A stretch of DNA of 64,000 nt, taken from NCBI GenBank assembly GCA_028752905.1, contig JAQNBH010000006.1, positions 22,492,311 through 22,556,310 on the forward strand, read 5' to 3'. Below the pieces are notes generated by a model, which searched no databases, was not told the origin of the DNA, and worked only from the letters and a program-made list of their open reading frames with translations. The translations under genes and the position numbers were made by a program. This DNA comes from Cladorhizidae sp. MBARI D1340-BT2 (lineage: Eukaryota; Porifera; Demospongiae; Poecilosclerida; Cladorhizidae). Below are positions 21,368 to 32,774 of the stretch, piece after piece (within the stretch, counting starts at the first letter, position 1; each line of letters starts with the position of its first letter).

Positions 21368-22440
21368 ATGGATACCAGAAGTAAGGCAAGGCACACTACA
21401 GAAGGAGAAAGGCGGAGTACTTCACCGCTAATGGACTCAGAAGATATTGGGGAAAGAGTGACAACTTATATGCTCCTAATGTTTAAACTCCAGTCAGAGA
21501 AGCAAAAGGAAGACGAGAAAAGACGGGCGACCGAACGAGCAGAAGCCGAGGAGAAAAGAGAACAGAGATGGAAAAGATTGCTGATGACAGTGATGAGCGG
21601 AGGGGGCACTGACAGGATAGAAGAATCGGACTCTGTTCCTACCCCCAGCCAAATCAAAGCACCCCGGTTCAGAGAAATGAAGGAAGACGAAGACCCCCTG
21701 GATTATTTAACGTTTTAGAGAGCCATATGGCTACATACAAGCTCCTCAAGAAGGATTGGATGAGATATTTGGCTCCTGAATTCCGATCAGATGCCAACAG
21801 AGTATATCTGGCAATGCTGCCGGATGTAAAGGAAGACTATGATCAAGTCAAACTAGCACTCTTGCGACTCTACCGTGTGACCAGAAAAGCTTACCGAAAA
21901 GATTGGACAATCTCAAATGGAAACCAGACGAAGGATGGGAGGCTCTGATGGGTCATGCTGTCCTCACCACACGATGGACAGAAGGCTGCAAAACAATCCA
22001 GCAGGTAAATGATTTGTGTGCACTTGATACTGTAATGAAGCTTATGCCTAGACATGTAGCACAGTTTGTGTCTGACAAGATACCCAGCACTGCAGCTGAG
22101 GCTGGAGGATTGGCAGATGATTACCTGGCAGATAGGGGTTGGACCCCTGTTGACCAGTCGATATCGGTCGACTCCACCACCAGATATTCCGGAAGGGAGA
22201 CAGGTCTAGGCAACTAGCAGGTAGAACATGAGGCAGGTGGAAAGAGAAAGAGGCAAGAGCAAGGAGTACACTCACACAAGGGAGCAGTACAGATGATCAC
22301 AAACAGTACAAGCCGAAGGCAGATGGGTCCTACAGACCCAAATGCTTCAAATGTGGGAAGCCAGGTCATTTTGCACCGGGAATGCTATAGTACCAAGCCC
22401 AAAAGTTTCAAGAAGAGGTACGATAATGTGAACTTGTCCA
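21368..22440 (+). pseudogene. Gag of gypsy element 3, SCAN-like capsid and zinc knuckle, frameshifted
   Basis: It starts at the ATG of MDTRSKARHTTE. A charged, probably coiled-coil stretch (EKQKEDEKRRATERAEAEEK) is followed by the capsid. Frameshifts near 21718 and 21900 break it. The pieces include MATYKLLKKDWMRYLAPEF, LKWKPDEGWEALMGHAVL and the block VMKLMPRHVAQFVSDKIP with EAGGLADDYLADRGW, which resembles SCAN and Gmr1-type capsid ends. A zinc knuckle follows (CFKCGKPGHF, about 22350) but its last Cys is moved out of frame by a one-base change. It would package element RNA. Confidence 0.85.
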
Positions 22441-22463
22441 AGCCACTGACGCCCAAGTAAGAA

Positions 22464-22919
22464 GTGTCTCTGATCAAGACAGAGATCAGTGGACGCTCTA
22501 CAGTGGAAGGCACAGTAGGAGGGATGAAATGTATAGACATTTTATTAGATGCTGGTGCAGGGCAGATGGTGGTGAGGTCGAGCTTGGTACCCAAGGAGTG
22601 CTACACCGGCAGGTCCAAGCAGGTGAGAGATTACCAGGGAACAGCATGAACTCACCACTTGGCACGGATCAACATCACTGTAGGAGGCCGCACAGAGGAG
22701 CTGGAGGTGCTGGTGGCAGACAAACTAACACATGAAGTGTTGCTTGGCACAGACATGCCTGGACTGTGGGATTTGGGTAAGCAGTTGTTGAATAATGAGT
22801 TGGTCAATTTGGTGTCTACTCGTTCTCAGACTAGAGCAGGAGGGAATACTGAACTGCAGGCTTATGGTCGAGAGAGTGTGAGGCTGAGGAGAGTACTGAG
22901 GAGGATGAGACAGCAATGA
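22464..22919 (+). pseudogene. Aspartic protease of gypsy element 3, active site altered
   Basis: The first piece has IDILLDAGAGQMVV, where the usual active-site triad DTG reads DAG. After a frameshift near 22649 the fold continues in MARINITVGGRTEELEVLV and the late motif HEVLLGTDMPGLWDLG. An acidic linker follows (to about 23090) with stops. The altered active site and the frameshift make it inactive. The linker leads directly into the integrase zinc finger, with no reverse transcriptase in between. Confidence 0.85.
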
Positions 22920-23189
22920 TGAGGAATCATCCGAAGGAGTCTCCGATGATGGACCAGATCCTACCACAACTGACGAGACATCTGATGAAGAGCCAGAGAA
23001 GAAAAGTCTGACAAAGTCCCAGAAGAGGCAGGCCAATGCAGTGTACATAGAGGGGCAGAAGGGCCATCCACTAGATGTCAATTCCAAGGAACTCCAATGA
23101 GAGCAAGAGCATGATCCGATACTTAAACCCATATGGGTGAAGGCACAGAGTGATGACAACACTGAGTTTCTGGTGGAGGATCACTTGCT

Positions 23190-23716
23190 GTGGAGGAATA
23201 CAACAGACCGCCTGGGTGATGAGGCAACACAATTGTGCCTACCTAAAAGGTATAGGTCCATGGTACTGGCTCTAGCTCACCGACCAGGCCATCCCGGATG
23301 AGATAGAACAGCACAGAGAATACTTGATGAATTCTTCTGGCGCCAAATTCATGATGATGTGGAAAAGTTTCACCTGCACCATTACCATCATCGGGCAACC
23401 ATACTCCAGAATAGCGATGGATTTGACAGGGCCACTCCCGACGACACCAGATGGCAACCGTTTTGTGCTAGTAGTGATAGATTATTCCACTAGATGGCCT
23501 GAGGCATTTGCACTACGGACAACAGAAAGTTCCATTATTGCAGAGAAGCTAACACAAATGTTTACATGGACTGGTGTGCCAGACGAGATCCTGACGGTCT
23601 GCGGCACAAACTTTGTCAGCAAGCTGCTGAAAGAGTTGTATAACTTCTTGGGGTTGAAGGCGATCAAAACCACTCCTTACCACCCACCCACAGATGGGAT
23701 GGTTGACTCACGTTAA
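23190..23716 (+). pseudogene. Integrase of gypsy element 3, zinc finger and core
   Basis: The zinc-finger stretch reads ATQLCLPKRYRSMVLALAH, then DRTAQRILDEFFW, with a stop (TGA) at about 23299. The core frame (23399-23716) has the first catalytic Asp in SRIAMDLTGPLP and DYSTRWPEAF. The second should lie in a T-D-x-G motif, but the sequence reads LTVCGTNF, with Val in place of Asp. The region of the catalytic Glu reads TPYHPPTDGMVDSR and lacks the usual Glu. The frame ends at 23716 and reverse transcriptase never follows. Integrases insert element cDNA into chromosomes; this copy cannot. Confidence 0.92.
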
Positions 23717-23724
23717 AGGCAATG

Positions 23725-23838
23725 GTCTGTGGGTAATATCAGATTTGGTCCTGTCACAACTGGTGGCAGCGGTGGGATTTTTTTTGAACTAGAGAGATAG
23801 CTACTATCCTTGACAAGAAGAATGGATACCAGAAGTAA
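23725..23838 (+). mobile_element. Second LTR end, primer-binding site and leader of a gypsy-3-type element
   Basis: The sequence repeats 21271-21385: LTR end, the 19-nt primer-binding site, the actagagagatagct leader and the first codons of gag (ATG GAT ACC AGA AGT AAG). It then turns into a GGTA microsatellite at the gag codon ending aagtaagg. It looks like the head of a second, tandem copy that has lost its body. Confidence 0.88.
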
Positions 23839-24032
23839 GGTAGGTAGGTAGGTAGGTAGGTAGGTAGGTAGATAGGTAGGTGGGTAGGTAGGTAGATAGG
23901 TGGGTGGGTGGGTGGGTAGGTGGGTGGGCGGGTGGGTGGGTGGGTGGGTGGGTGGGTGGGTGTGTGGGTGGGTAGGTAGGTAGGTATGTAGGTAGGTAGG
24001 TAGGTAGGTAGGTAGTATGTAGGTAGGTAGGA
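23839..24032 (+). repeat. GGTA/GGTG microsatellite, about 190 bp
   Basis: Pure tetranucleotide repeat with blocks of GGTA and GGTG and a few GATA variants. It begins exactly where the gag leader ends in gtaagg, so the array may have grown from that sequence. Reading frames through it (Tyr/Pro/Thr-rich) are artefacts. Confidence 0.97.
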
Positions 24033-24149
24033 GAGCAAAATAGAGTTAGAAAGGGGGTGATTTCTCATCTAAAGCCATTTAAAGGGTATAAACAGTTCCA
24101 TAATGTTGAAAAGGAAGCTAATGTACCCATTTTACTTGAATAAAATGGA

Positions 24150-25200
24150 TTCACCCTATCTGATTCTTCACACCTTCGTCGTCTGATACCATTCATCTTG
24201 CATGATGAAATCCGTAAACTGAAACAAGATATTTGCGGGAGACATGTAGCTATCATTTTTGATGGAACGACCCATGTGTGTGAGGCCTTTGTGATTGTTC
24301 TACGTTACATAGATAAAGAGTGAGCTATCAAGCAGCGTGTTTGTCGGCTGATGCTTTTAGCTAAATCCATCACTGGAGAAGAATGTGCTAGGCAACTAAT
24401 AACTGCTTTGTCAACTGAGCTGTCAATTGCTTCTAATTTGATTATAGCAGCAAAGAGGGACCGTGCATCAGTGAATGATGTGGCAATGAGGACCATATCT
24501 GTGATCTATAATAAGATAATGGTTATCGGCTGTTTTTCGCACACTCTGGATCATGTTGGAGAAAGAATGAAAACACCTATCTTAGATGTGTTCATACAGG
24601 CTTGGATAAGCTTGTTCGCTCACAGTCCGAAGTCAAGGCTTGTATGGAAGACACAGCCTGGATTGTCCACTCCAACCTATTCAGCAACCATATGGTGGAG
24701 TAAGTCTGAAGTTGTCCACAAATTGCCTGACATGTTTGGAGATGTGCTGCATGGCAGTAATTTACCTCCATATACAACTGGAAAACTACTGGAAATCATT
24801 GACGATCAAGCAGCATGTAGGAAACTGAAAATGGAGCTCGCTATAACAGTAGATGCAATGGAACCGTTCGTCAAGGCAACATACTCATTAGTGTTAGTTA
24901 CATTAAGTCTTCTGTATTCTCATGTCTCGTCACAATACTATCCAAATGTGGCTGCAGTCTCTAAGCATCTGTCAGAGGGAAATTCTACACGTGAGTGCCA
25001 ACTGATAGCTTACGCCAAAGCTTGTTGTGTCCCTACTCATACTTCAAGGAGAAGTTTGACAGAGATCTCAGGCCTATTGTACTTGTTAAATATGTGCCCC
25101 CTCCCTCCCCACTCAACTCAATCATAAATGCAGCCCTGAATAGTACTTAAAGTAGACCCCAGTGATGGACAGTTACTAACAAGCATAGTAGGTCCATACA
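24150..25200 (+). pseudogene. hAT-like transposase, RNase H-like core, broken
   Basis: One frame reads from about 24150 to 25127 with an in-frame TGA at 24321. It starts LRRLIPFILHDEIRKLKQ, then HVAIIFDGTTHVCEAF, whose Asp is the likely first catalytic residue. It continues with IIAAKRDRASVNDVAMRTI and CFSHTLDHVGERM, the region after which hAT and DUF659-type proteins carry their second acidic residue. Near 25030 a frame change gives YFKEKFDRDLRPIV and then PPPSPLNSIINAALNS, which lies inside the right arm. The BED-type zinc finger expected at the N-terminus is missing, replaced by the microsatellite. It is the only transposase touching an arm and could belong to the element that made them. 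Family placement is moderate. Confidence 0.65.
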
Positions 25201-28200
25201 CTGCTTACTTATACCAGTTGGCTGACCTTTACGCCTGGATGCTAGTTGCAGCTGCCTGTGGTTAGGGAGGTGATGTAACTGGTGATCTGTAGCAAAGTGC
25301 ATGATTGTGCATATGTACACAATGCTAGTGATTGTGAGTAGTTTACTGTTTGCTCTCCTCTCCATGATTGATTCTACCCAACCTCATATAGCATCCCTGT
25401 TTCTCATGCCACATCTGTGGAGCTAGTTGTCTACTGCATCTCACTGTTGAAGGCTTCTACTAACTTCATTTCAGAGCAACCCCCTTGCCAACTGGTTCTG
25501 AGTGGAGGTCTTGCTAGTATAGTAAATGACTAATTTTGGGGGAGATAGGTAATTTTTTAATAAAAAAACAAACAAGTGGGGTACCACTTTATAGCTCCAT
25601 AGATTCTGTAAACTTTATGGTATGTACTTGATATATAGCTCAAAAGATAGCGCTCTGTGCTTTATTTCAATACTATATTTTTCATGCGTATAACTATAGC
25701 CAAGTTACTGGAACTAAAGTGGAGGGATCCTCAAAACCTGAATGCCTGATTTTGCCGCATAAATATCTCCAGATTGCCAAGTGCTAGAGAGTTAAAATTA
25801 ATACCAGTGACTAGAAGTAGCCCTACTCTATGCAATAAGCAATTTGATGAGGCGCTAAAACGTAAGTATGTGGTCAAATGCTCGGTTGTAAAATGAATTT
25901 TGTTAAAATTCCATAAAATTCATTTTCCACCTGTGCGCTTGCTTGACCAGTACTTACATTTTAGCGCCTTATCAAAAATAGAGTAGGGCTTTCTCTAACC
26001 AGTGTTGCTAATTTCAACTCTCTAGCACTTGGCAATCTGAAGATATTTATGTGGCAAAATCAGGCATAGAGGTTTTGAGGCTCCCTCCACTTTATTTCCA
26101 GTAACTTGCCTATAGTTATCATATGAAAAATATTTTAGTATCAAAGCGAGGAGAGACCAATCTTTTGAGCTATAATTATATCAAGTCCATACCATGAAGT
26201 TTACAGAATCTATGGCGCTATAAAGTGGTAACCACAAGTTTGTTTTTATAATTTAAAAATGCACCTATCACCCCTAACAAACTCACAGTTGACTACTTGC
26301 TAACTGATCAATGATGTTTATATTTTGTAAGAATGATTCTATCACAGGTTAAGTGTTGTGAAACACAGTCAAATCATTGGGTAATATTTTGTAAGGATGT
26401 ACATGTAACCCTGTCTATGTGTCGTGTAACACCATCTGTGATGTGTTATGATGGAGAAAGAAGCTCTCATTTTTTAATGTAATACCATATTTCATTAACT
26501 GATTCACCTTTTTAAGCTGATATCTTCAAATTGGGACATTCATCATAAAACGTGCTAAAAACCAGATTTTTACCTGGACATGTGCAGAAGGTTACAACAT
26601 TATTACATTAAACTTTATTTCTTGTTCTAGTTTGTGGGAGTGGGTGGAGGAAGCGATAAAAATATAGAAATGAATAAAACTGATTGACAAGCAAAAAAGT
26701 CATAAACTGTCCCTTCCTTACCTTTGCTGCTGTCTCTGCAAGCCAATGAAAGCTGTATATTCACCTATGCTAGCCTGAAATCCCTCAGAATATCTACTCT
26801 CTTTAGAAGAAAATGCACTCCTGGTTGGATTTCTGTATCAGCATCTAGGATGGTTATGCATTGAAGGTGCTACAAAATATCACGAGGAAAAGAGTTTACC
26901 CTCTACAAGTTTCTCCTGGAAAAGTTGGGCATTAGTAGTGGCTAGCTGTTCTGACAGCAGTAAGGGTAGCATTACCTTTACTAGAGTTTACAGGATCCCA
27001 TCCAAGGACAAAAATGTCAACTAACAAGTGTAGCATACTAATCTCAATGGAAGCAAGTCAGCATTTTCTTCTCCGTAACTAGTGATCCCTTATCAACATA
27101 CTTATGTAAGCCAGAAATTGATTAAATCATATTACCCACAGAGATCAGAATGCTCACTTAGCTGCCATCAAGCTCAAATGCACCCTCCCTGGGACAACCA
27201 TCATTGTCCGTGGGACGGGATCCAGGATGAACTATTGAAAGTTAATGCTATCCTTTCTGGTGTTAAAACCTTCACAAGTTTTACATCCCAGATGCCACTG
27301 CAAAGATCTTGCTCTATCCTGGCCCAAATCAGCAGAAGACTGTAAACAATGTATCAAAGGACACTAACTCATTTCTCAAAGTCTAAACTATTGAGAGAGT
27401 TTACTGGTAGGCACAAGTAGCCTAGTGTAGGAAAAACAGCTTGCTAAAACAGCAGAATTCCCATAAAGATTACTATGAGGACAGTGGTTGCGATCAGCGA
27501 TTGCACATCCTTTATACTTGCTGCAAAACTGATTAAGTTATGATTTAAAAAACTTTAAGACCATTTTAGATCAGTTCTTGTAAGTTGCTAGAGTATTAAA
27601 AGGCACCTGTACATACTCCATCCCCTAATGCTGCAGGGATAACTAATGTTGTTCTAATGCTGCTGGTACAAAGCCGCCACCATAATAGAGCTTGAAATAA
27701 CAATCCCATTGAAGAGACACCTCCCACACACGTGCATGTACTTGACTGTCAAATGCTGAACGTTCTATTAAGTAGCATTTAGGGGGCCTAACTTGTACCA
27801 CTTTTGTCTATAAAAATATTTTAGTTTCCTAAACTGTGGTTGTTAAGCCTCTCATGTTTAGTTACCTAATGTTCTTAAGTTAAGTTATGGTATCTTGCTA
27901 CGAAGCACTGTTCTCAAAGTCCTTGAAACATGCACCAATTATGAACATGTGAACAAGCTTCATGATTAGTGTAACATATTTCCCAGAACATTGAGGCAAG
28001 AATTGTAATAGCATAACCAGGCCTATTTATAGCTGCAACTCTCTGTAACTGTCTACAGTTTCCTAACGAGTATCTTGCTGCTCCATCATGACATTTGCAA
28101 CCTTTCCCAAGTAATCTAGTGGCACAGGCAGCTCCTCCTGCACGTCCTCTAAATTGCCAAAAACATTTTCCAATGTCCCAATGATGGTATAACTGGATCG

Positions 28201-28829
28201 TAAAGGATATCAACATTGAGCCTGTCACAAGAATTGCATATTTCATGATAACTGATCTTCAAATGGTTTTATAGTTGAATATACTTTGCTGAATAAAACC
28301 AATTGCAAAGAATGCAGGATAGACCATCTATAGGTCGTTACATCATCTCAGGAGCCACGGTACTTAATTTAATATGGCTTGGGAGTCTTATGAATTTCAT
28401 TCATTTTCCACCCGCACGCTTGACTACGTACTTACATTTTAGCGCCTAATCAAAACTGACATTGTATAGAGTAGGGCTTCCTGTAGCCACTGGTGCTAAT
28501 TTCAACTCTCTAGCACTTGGCAATCTGGAGACATTTACGCACCAAAATCAGGCATTCTGGTTTTTGAGGATCCTGTGTGAGTAATTAGTTCTGTGCAGTT
28601 CAAAATCTCATTATAATAATATACTAGAACTTTATTTAAATCAGCTTTTTTGTTCAGCTGAGAGTAATCGAACAAGTTTGAATAAATTTAGAAGTGTACT
28701 AGTATTATGCATAATATGATGTAATGTTACATGTTTTACCTTCTTGTATGTAACCTGATATTCATCTCCCTCCTCTTGATGTTCGGACTCTCCTCACATT
28801 TGGTGAGTATTTGAATCTACAATAATCAT
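25083..28829 (-). repeat. Right arm of the giant inverted repeat
   Basis: Reverse complement of 1-4787. Landmarks include the palindromic element at 25531-26278, the ccactcccacaaactagaac region at about 26640, the 110-residue minus-strand frame at 27914-28246 (the same as the plus-strand frame at 1172), and the outer end at 28829. It lacks the 588-bp segment and the second 260-bp unit of the left arm. Its inner end overlaps the last codons of the hAT-like transposase. Confidence 0.9.
25531..26278. mobile_element. Foldback MITE-like palindromic element, copy 2
   Basis: The right-arm counterpart of copy 1. It runs from taattttgggggagataggt to cacctatcacccctaaca. Each half is about 340 bp, meeting near ttgttaaaattccataaaat at about 25900. 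It holds no coding capacity. Confidence 0.85.
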
Positions 28830-29269
28830 CCCCAACATCTTGCAATGTGCATAATACAACTACTTATTGTTGGTGGTAATAATACCCACAACTGTCTATA
28901 TCTCAACTCTCTTAACATGGTGTCGTAATGCGCTCAGGATGCTACACACAAAACTAGATGCTATGGGTACATTTTCCTCTGTAAGTTAAAACTAGACCAA
29001 CAACAGCTGTCTTTGCATGGAACTTGAGCTCTATGTTGAATGAGCTCTATACTGGGAGGTAGCAACAACGAACCTAATTTCTGCTGCGTTATATGTTTAG
29101 TTTGTTCTTGCTCTAGTACAGGCAGCATCCAGCAGTGAAGCTAGATATATTTAATGGGAACTCTTAAGGGTGTGGATCTTGCTGTTCTTTTACTATTATA
29201 GTCTACTAGATAATGACAGGCTTAGATAATTTATCCACTAAAGCTTTGGATGTGGTACCTAGCCCTTAT
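28830..29269. other. Flank outside the inverted repeat, no gene seen
   Basis: The sequence immediately outside the right arm is unique in this window. Since the left arm begins at base 1, the matching outer flank cannot be checked here. Confidence 0.6.
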
Positions 29270-32200
29270 CATGGGCGTACGCAGGGGGGGTCTGCAGAAC
29301 CCCCCTTTCATTTTAATGATATTCATTGGAATGTGTTTGTGTGTGTTTTGCCCTCTCAGATTTCATTTCAGGCAATGGCACACTTCATTAATATAATTTT
29401 AATTAACATAGGTACATTGATAGTGTTAAATAATGTGGAAACAAAATTACAATAACTTAGGGCTAGGCCTAGCCCTAGCCCTAGCCCTTGACCATGGTGG
29501 AGGGGAAAATGAGAACCCAACGAATGTACTTTCTAAAGAAAGCCCACAAATCCCCCATGCAAATAAGACCAATCTGCTCAGGGTGCTCTGGTCCCACCGA
29601 GGGGCTGTCTGGTTGGTTGGACTTTGTCCTTCGACTGGTTAATGAGCTAATCATTGCACATGTAGTGAGCATTACTAGTAGTTGTGGAACTAATGAGCTA
29701 CAACTCTGCCATCAAGAGCCAACGACAAAATATGGACACCAGGTCATTTTTCAAAATAACAGCCATTGAGGATGAAGATAAGAGAAATTATTGCTAGCTA
29801 TTTAGCTTGAAGCCTGTACACTTGATAAACCAATCACATTTATTCAGATTCTAGTGAACCTCAGTCTGATCTGGATCATTCTGAAATCAGTACCACTCTG
29901 GAAAGCTGACATGAAGATGAAGTTCCTATAGTTAATGAATGCTCAAGGGGAAGTGCCGAAGGACCAGAATCGTATGTTTATTATCTTCTATTGATGATGC
30001 TGATTGTTTAATAGATGAGCTTTCTAGTGGTGCTAGATACTCTTTCTTATGTCACCACGATGTACAATTGCTTAGTGTCCTTACTGGCACCTTATTACAT
30101 AGCTATCACCAAAAGTTTAACATATTGTGGCTCAGTAAATATCCTTGGCTAGTCTACAGTTCTAAGGTAGATGGTGTATTTTGTCCGCCTTGTGCTCTGT
30201 TTCTTCCATCTAACCAATGTAAAGATAAAGGTTACCTGGTAATTAAGCCTTTTTCTAACTGGATCAAGATGAGTTGCAATTTGGGTAATCATGCAAAGCT
30301 TCAATACCATCGTGATTGTTTGCAGCAAGCAGATGCACAATTGAAAATCCAGTATCACGAGTAGATGTAATGACAAGCACTGCTGTTCAAAAGGAAATTA
30401 GTGAAAAAAGGCAATACTGAGGCAAATTGTTTGAGCAATTTTTTTTTAGGCAAACAGGGTATTGCATTTCGTGGAAAGTTAGAGGAAGTTGCATCGTCAA
30501 AGAATCCTGGAAACTTTTTAGCAATGCTAAAATCTTTTGCGGGGACAGACAGTATTTTATATGAGCATCTTTATTGTACCAAGGCAAAGAATGCAACACA
30601 CTTATCACCAAGGACTCAAAATGTAATTATTAATATTATAGGCTATGATATGATTCTTGCCAAAACAATATCTGAGATAAAAGAAGCAAAATATTTTTTC
30701 GTTCTAGCTGATGAGGTTTCATGTCACAATGTAGAGCATCTGCACATATTCCTTCACTTTGTTGATGGCCATGGTGACATTCGAGAAGAGTTAAGAGTTT
30801 GTTTCATTTGTAAAACTTGAGAGAGTCCGAGCAGCTGATGTGTACCAAATACCATTATACAGACCTTGGAGGGGCTTGGCTTATCATTGAATGATTTGCG
30901 AGGGAAAGGGTATGATGGGGCCTCAATGATGAGTGGGGAGATAGCTGGTGTGCAGGCATTACTTCGAGAGAAGCATCCCAAGGCATTCTACACCCATTGA
31001 GCAAGTCATTCCATAATCTGGCTATCATAAGTTCCTGTTCTGTTCCACCTATAAGGAACTGTGTAGATCAGATAAAAGGTTTCACATTATGGATTATGGA
31101 TTCAGCTAAAAGAGAGGGCCTCCTTAAAGCAATCATTCAGAAGAGGTCTCAGATTGGCACAAAGCAGTTTTCAATAATCAACGTTTGCATTACTCGATGG
31201 GTAGAGAACATCAATGGCTGGGAGCGTTTCTGTCTATATCATCCTTTTCTAATTGAAATGTGTGAGATAGTACTCTATGGAAATAGTGAATTTCTGAACT
31301 TTAAAGATGGTTGGACTACTGATGATAAGAAAAATGCTCTTGCATACATGAAAACGTTGGAGTCCTTTGCATTTTTGTATTCCCTAGTCACTCTCTTTAG
31401 GTCTATTTAAAGAAGCTGTTGTTAAATTACAAGGAAAGTGCCAAGACCTTACCTCTGGAGTGACAATAAGTACAAGACTGTTGCAATGAATTTAAAAGAG
31501 AGAGAGCAGATGTTGATAATTTTTCACAGCGTATCTTTCGGCATTGTTCTAGATGGGCAGTTCAGTCCAATATAACTATTTCGATGCCACGCACAACTCA
31601 GCGACAGCAGCATTGTCTGAATCCACTAATTCAGTTGAGGATTATTTTAAATGGGCTGTAGTCATCCCTTTTCTTGACCACATTATACATCAAGATTTAC
31701 TAAGGATACCAACCAGGTAGCTTCATTGCAATACCTATTGCCCATCCATACCACTACTTCATCCTTTGTTAATATTGAACCTGCTGTTACTTTCTATTCT
31801 GAATATCTACCAAATGTGAGTATACTTGATGAAGAGTTTCATCGCTGGAAGTCAAGGTGGCTACAAATTTAACCAGATGAGCGTCCTCAAACTCTGAGTG
31901 AATCGCTTAAACTCTGCTGCCTCAAAACCCTTCCAAATGTCCCTTTTGAACCTTTTTGCTACACTCCCACTCAGTTCCCGTACTTGTGGACGATCTGCGT
32001 CCACACTTCGATGTTTAAACAAGTGAGGAAAGACTCAGTGCCTTAGCATTAATACTGGAATGGATCGATACTGTTGCAAACTTTACGTAGAACAACATCC
32101 ATGCAGAATTCAATGTTAGCTTATTATTTCAGTAATTTTGTCTGTATATTTTTGAAGGTTGCTTAATAAAAATCATCTCTGTAAATATTTTTGGAGTTTC

Positions 32201-32332
32201 CACGATTTGTGCTGGATGGGGCATATATATTTCCCTTTTGCACTATATATCCTCACCATGGCTTTCAGCCACATGATCCACATCCGATATATATACATAA
32301 CCCCCCTTTTCAAAAGTCTGCATACGCCCCTG
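29270..32332 (+). mobile_element. hAT transposon with ZMYM1-like transposase
   Basis: The left end CATGGGCGTACGCAG and the complement of the right end CAGGGGCGTATGCAG are imperfect inverted repeats of the CAGGG type used by many hAT elements. Both are followed inward by a run of C/G (aacccccc and its complement). CTTAT lies next to both ends, but a clean 8-bp duplication is not preserved. The interior holds a decayed transposase on the same strand. A second, smaller hAT is at 13166 with different ends. Confidence 0.8.
29938..32150 (+). pseudogene. ZMYM1-like (TTF-type zinc finger, DUF4371) hAT transposase, broken
   Basis: The plus-strand pieces are in domain order. At 29938-30364 there is a TTF-type zinc-finger region with WLSKYPWLVYSSKVDGVFC and PPCALF. 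At 30401-30820 lies the DUF4371 start with GKQGIAFRGKLEE, NPGNFLAML and FFVLADEVSCHN, where the usual DETSD reads DEVSC. At 30850-30990 is GKGYDGASMMSG, with a stop where the Cys of the following HCxxH motif should be. At 30997-31410 is the rest of the RNase H-like core. At 31950-32090 is a fragment of the dimerisation domain (EERLSALALI). These proteins cut and join hAT ends in the nucleus. At least four stops or frameshifts leave it dead. Confidence 0.88.
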
Positions 32333-32774
32333 CTTATATGCTTCTTAAACTAGCCTTATTCCTACTAGGACAGCTTCTCAGGCTCTTCTACTTGGCACAC
32401 TTGTAGATCTTGGATAGATAACCAATTAGGGAAAGTAAATTGGATGATTTTCCAAAAATTATTTTATGGATCAGCTATATATCTTGTAAACAGCCTCCTG
32501 TGTGATTTACTAGGTTGCTTCTATCACATTCCAAGATGCTTCCTGGCATGTTTCATGTGGAATTATTGTCCTCCTGATTTCACACTTGGGATACTATAGT
32601 GTCCACAGAAGATGCAATGCTTTACAAGTGGGTTCTGAGCAGCTGCTTGCTTTACAGCTGTACTCAAAGTTCTTTAGATAGAGGAGCTATTGATTTAGTT
32701 AAGAGCTTTGTACAGTTTGGCTTTATCAGATTACAACAGATAGCAAGTTTAATTAAATATTGTGGGGCGTAACT
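32333..32774. other. Spacer before piggyBac, no gene seen
   Basis: AT-rich and without a recognised motif. It probably includes the left end of the piggyBac element, but no TTAA-flanked terminal repeat could be identified by eye. Confidence 0.5.

Noticed and set aside
23754..24068. Minus-strand Tyr/Pro/Thr-rich frame (PTYLPTYLPTY)
   Set aside because: It is a readout of the GGTA/GGTG microsatellite.
29281..29310. G-rich and C-rich runs near 29281 and 32300 considered as quadruplex elements
   Set aside because: They are part of the inverted termini of the hAT element and are explained by it.
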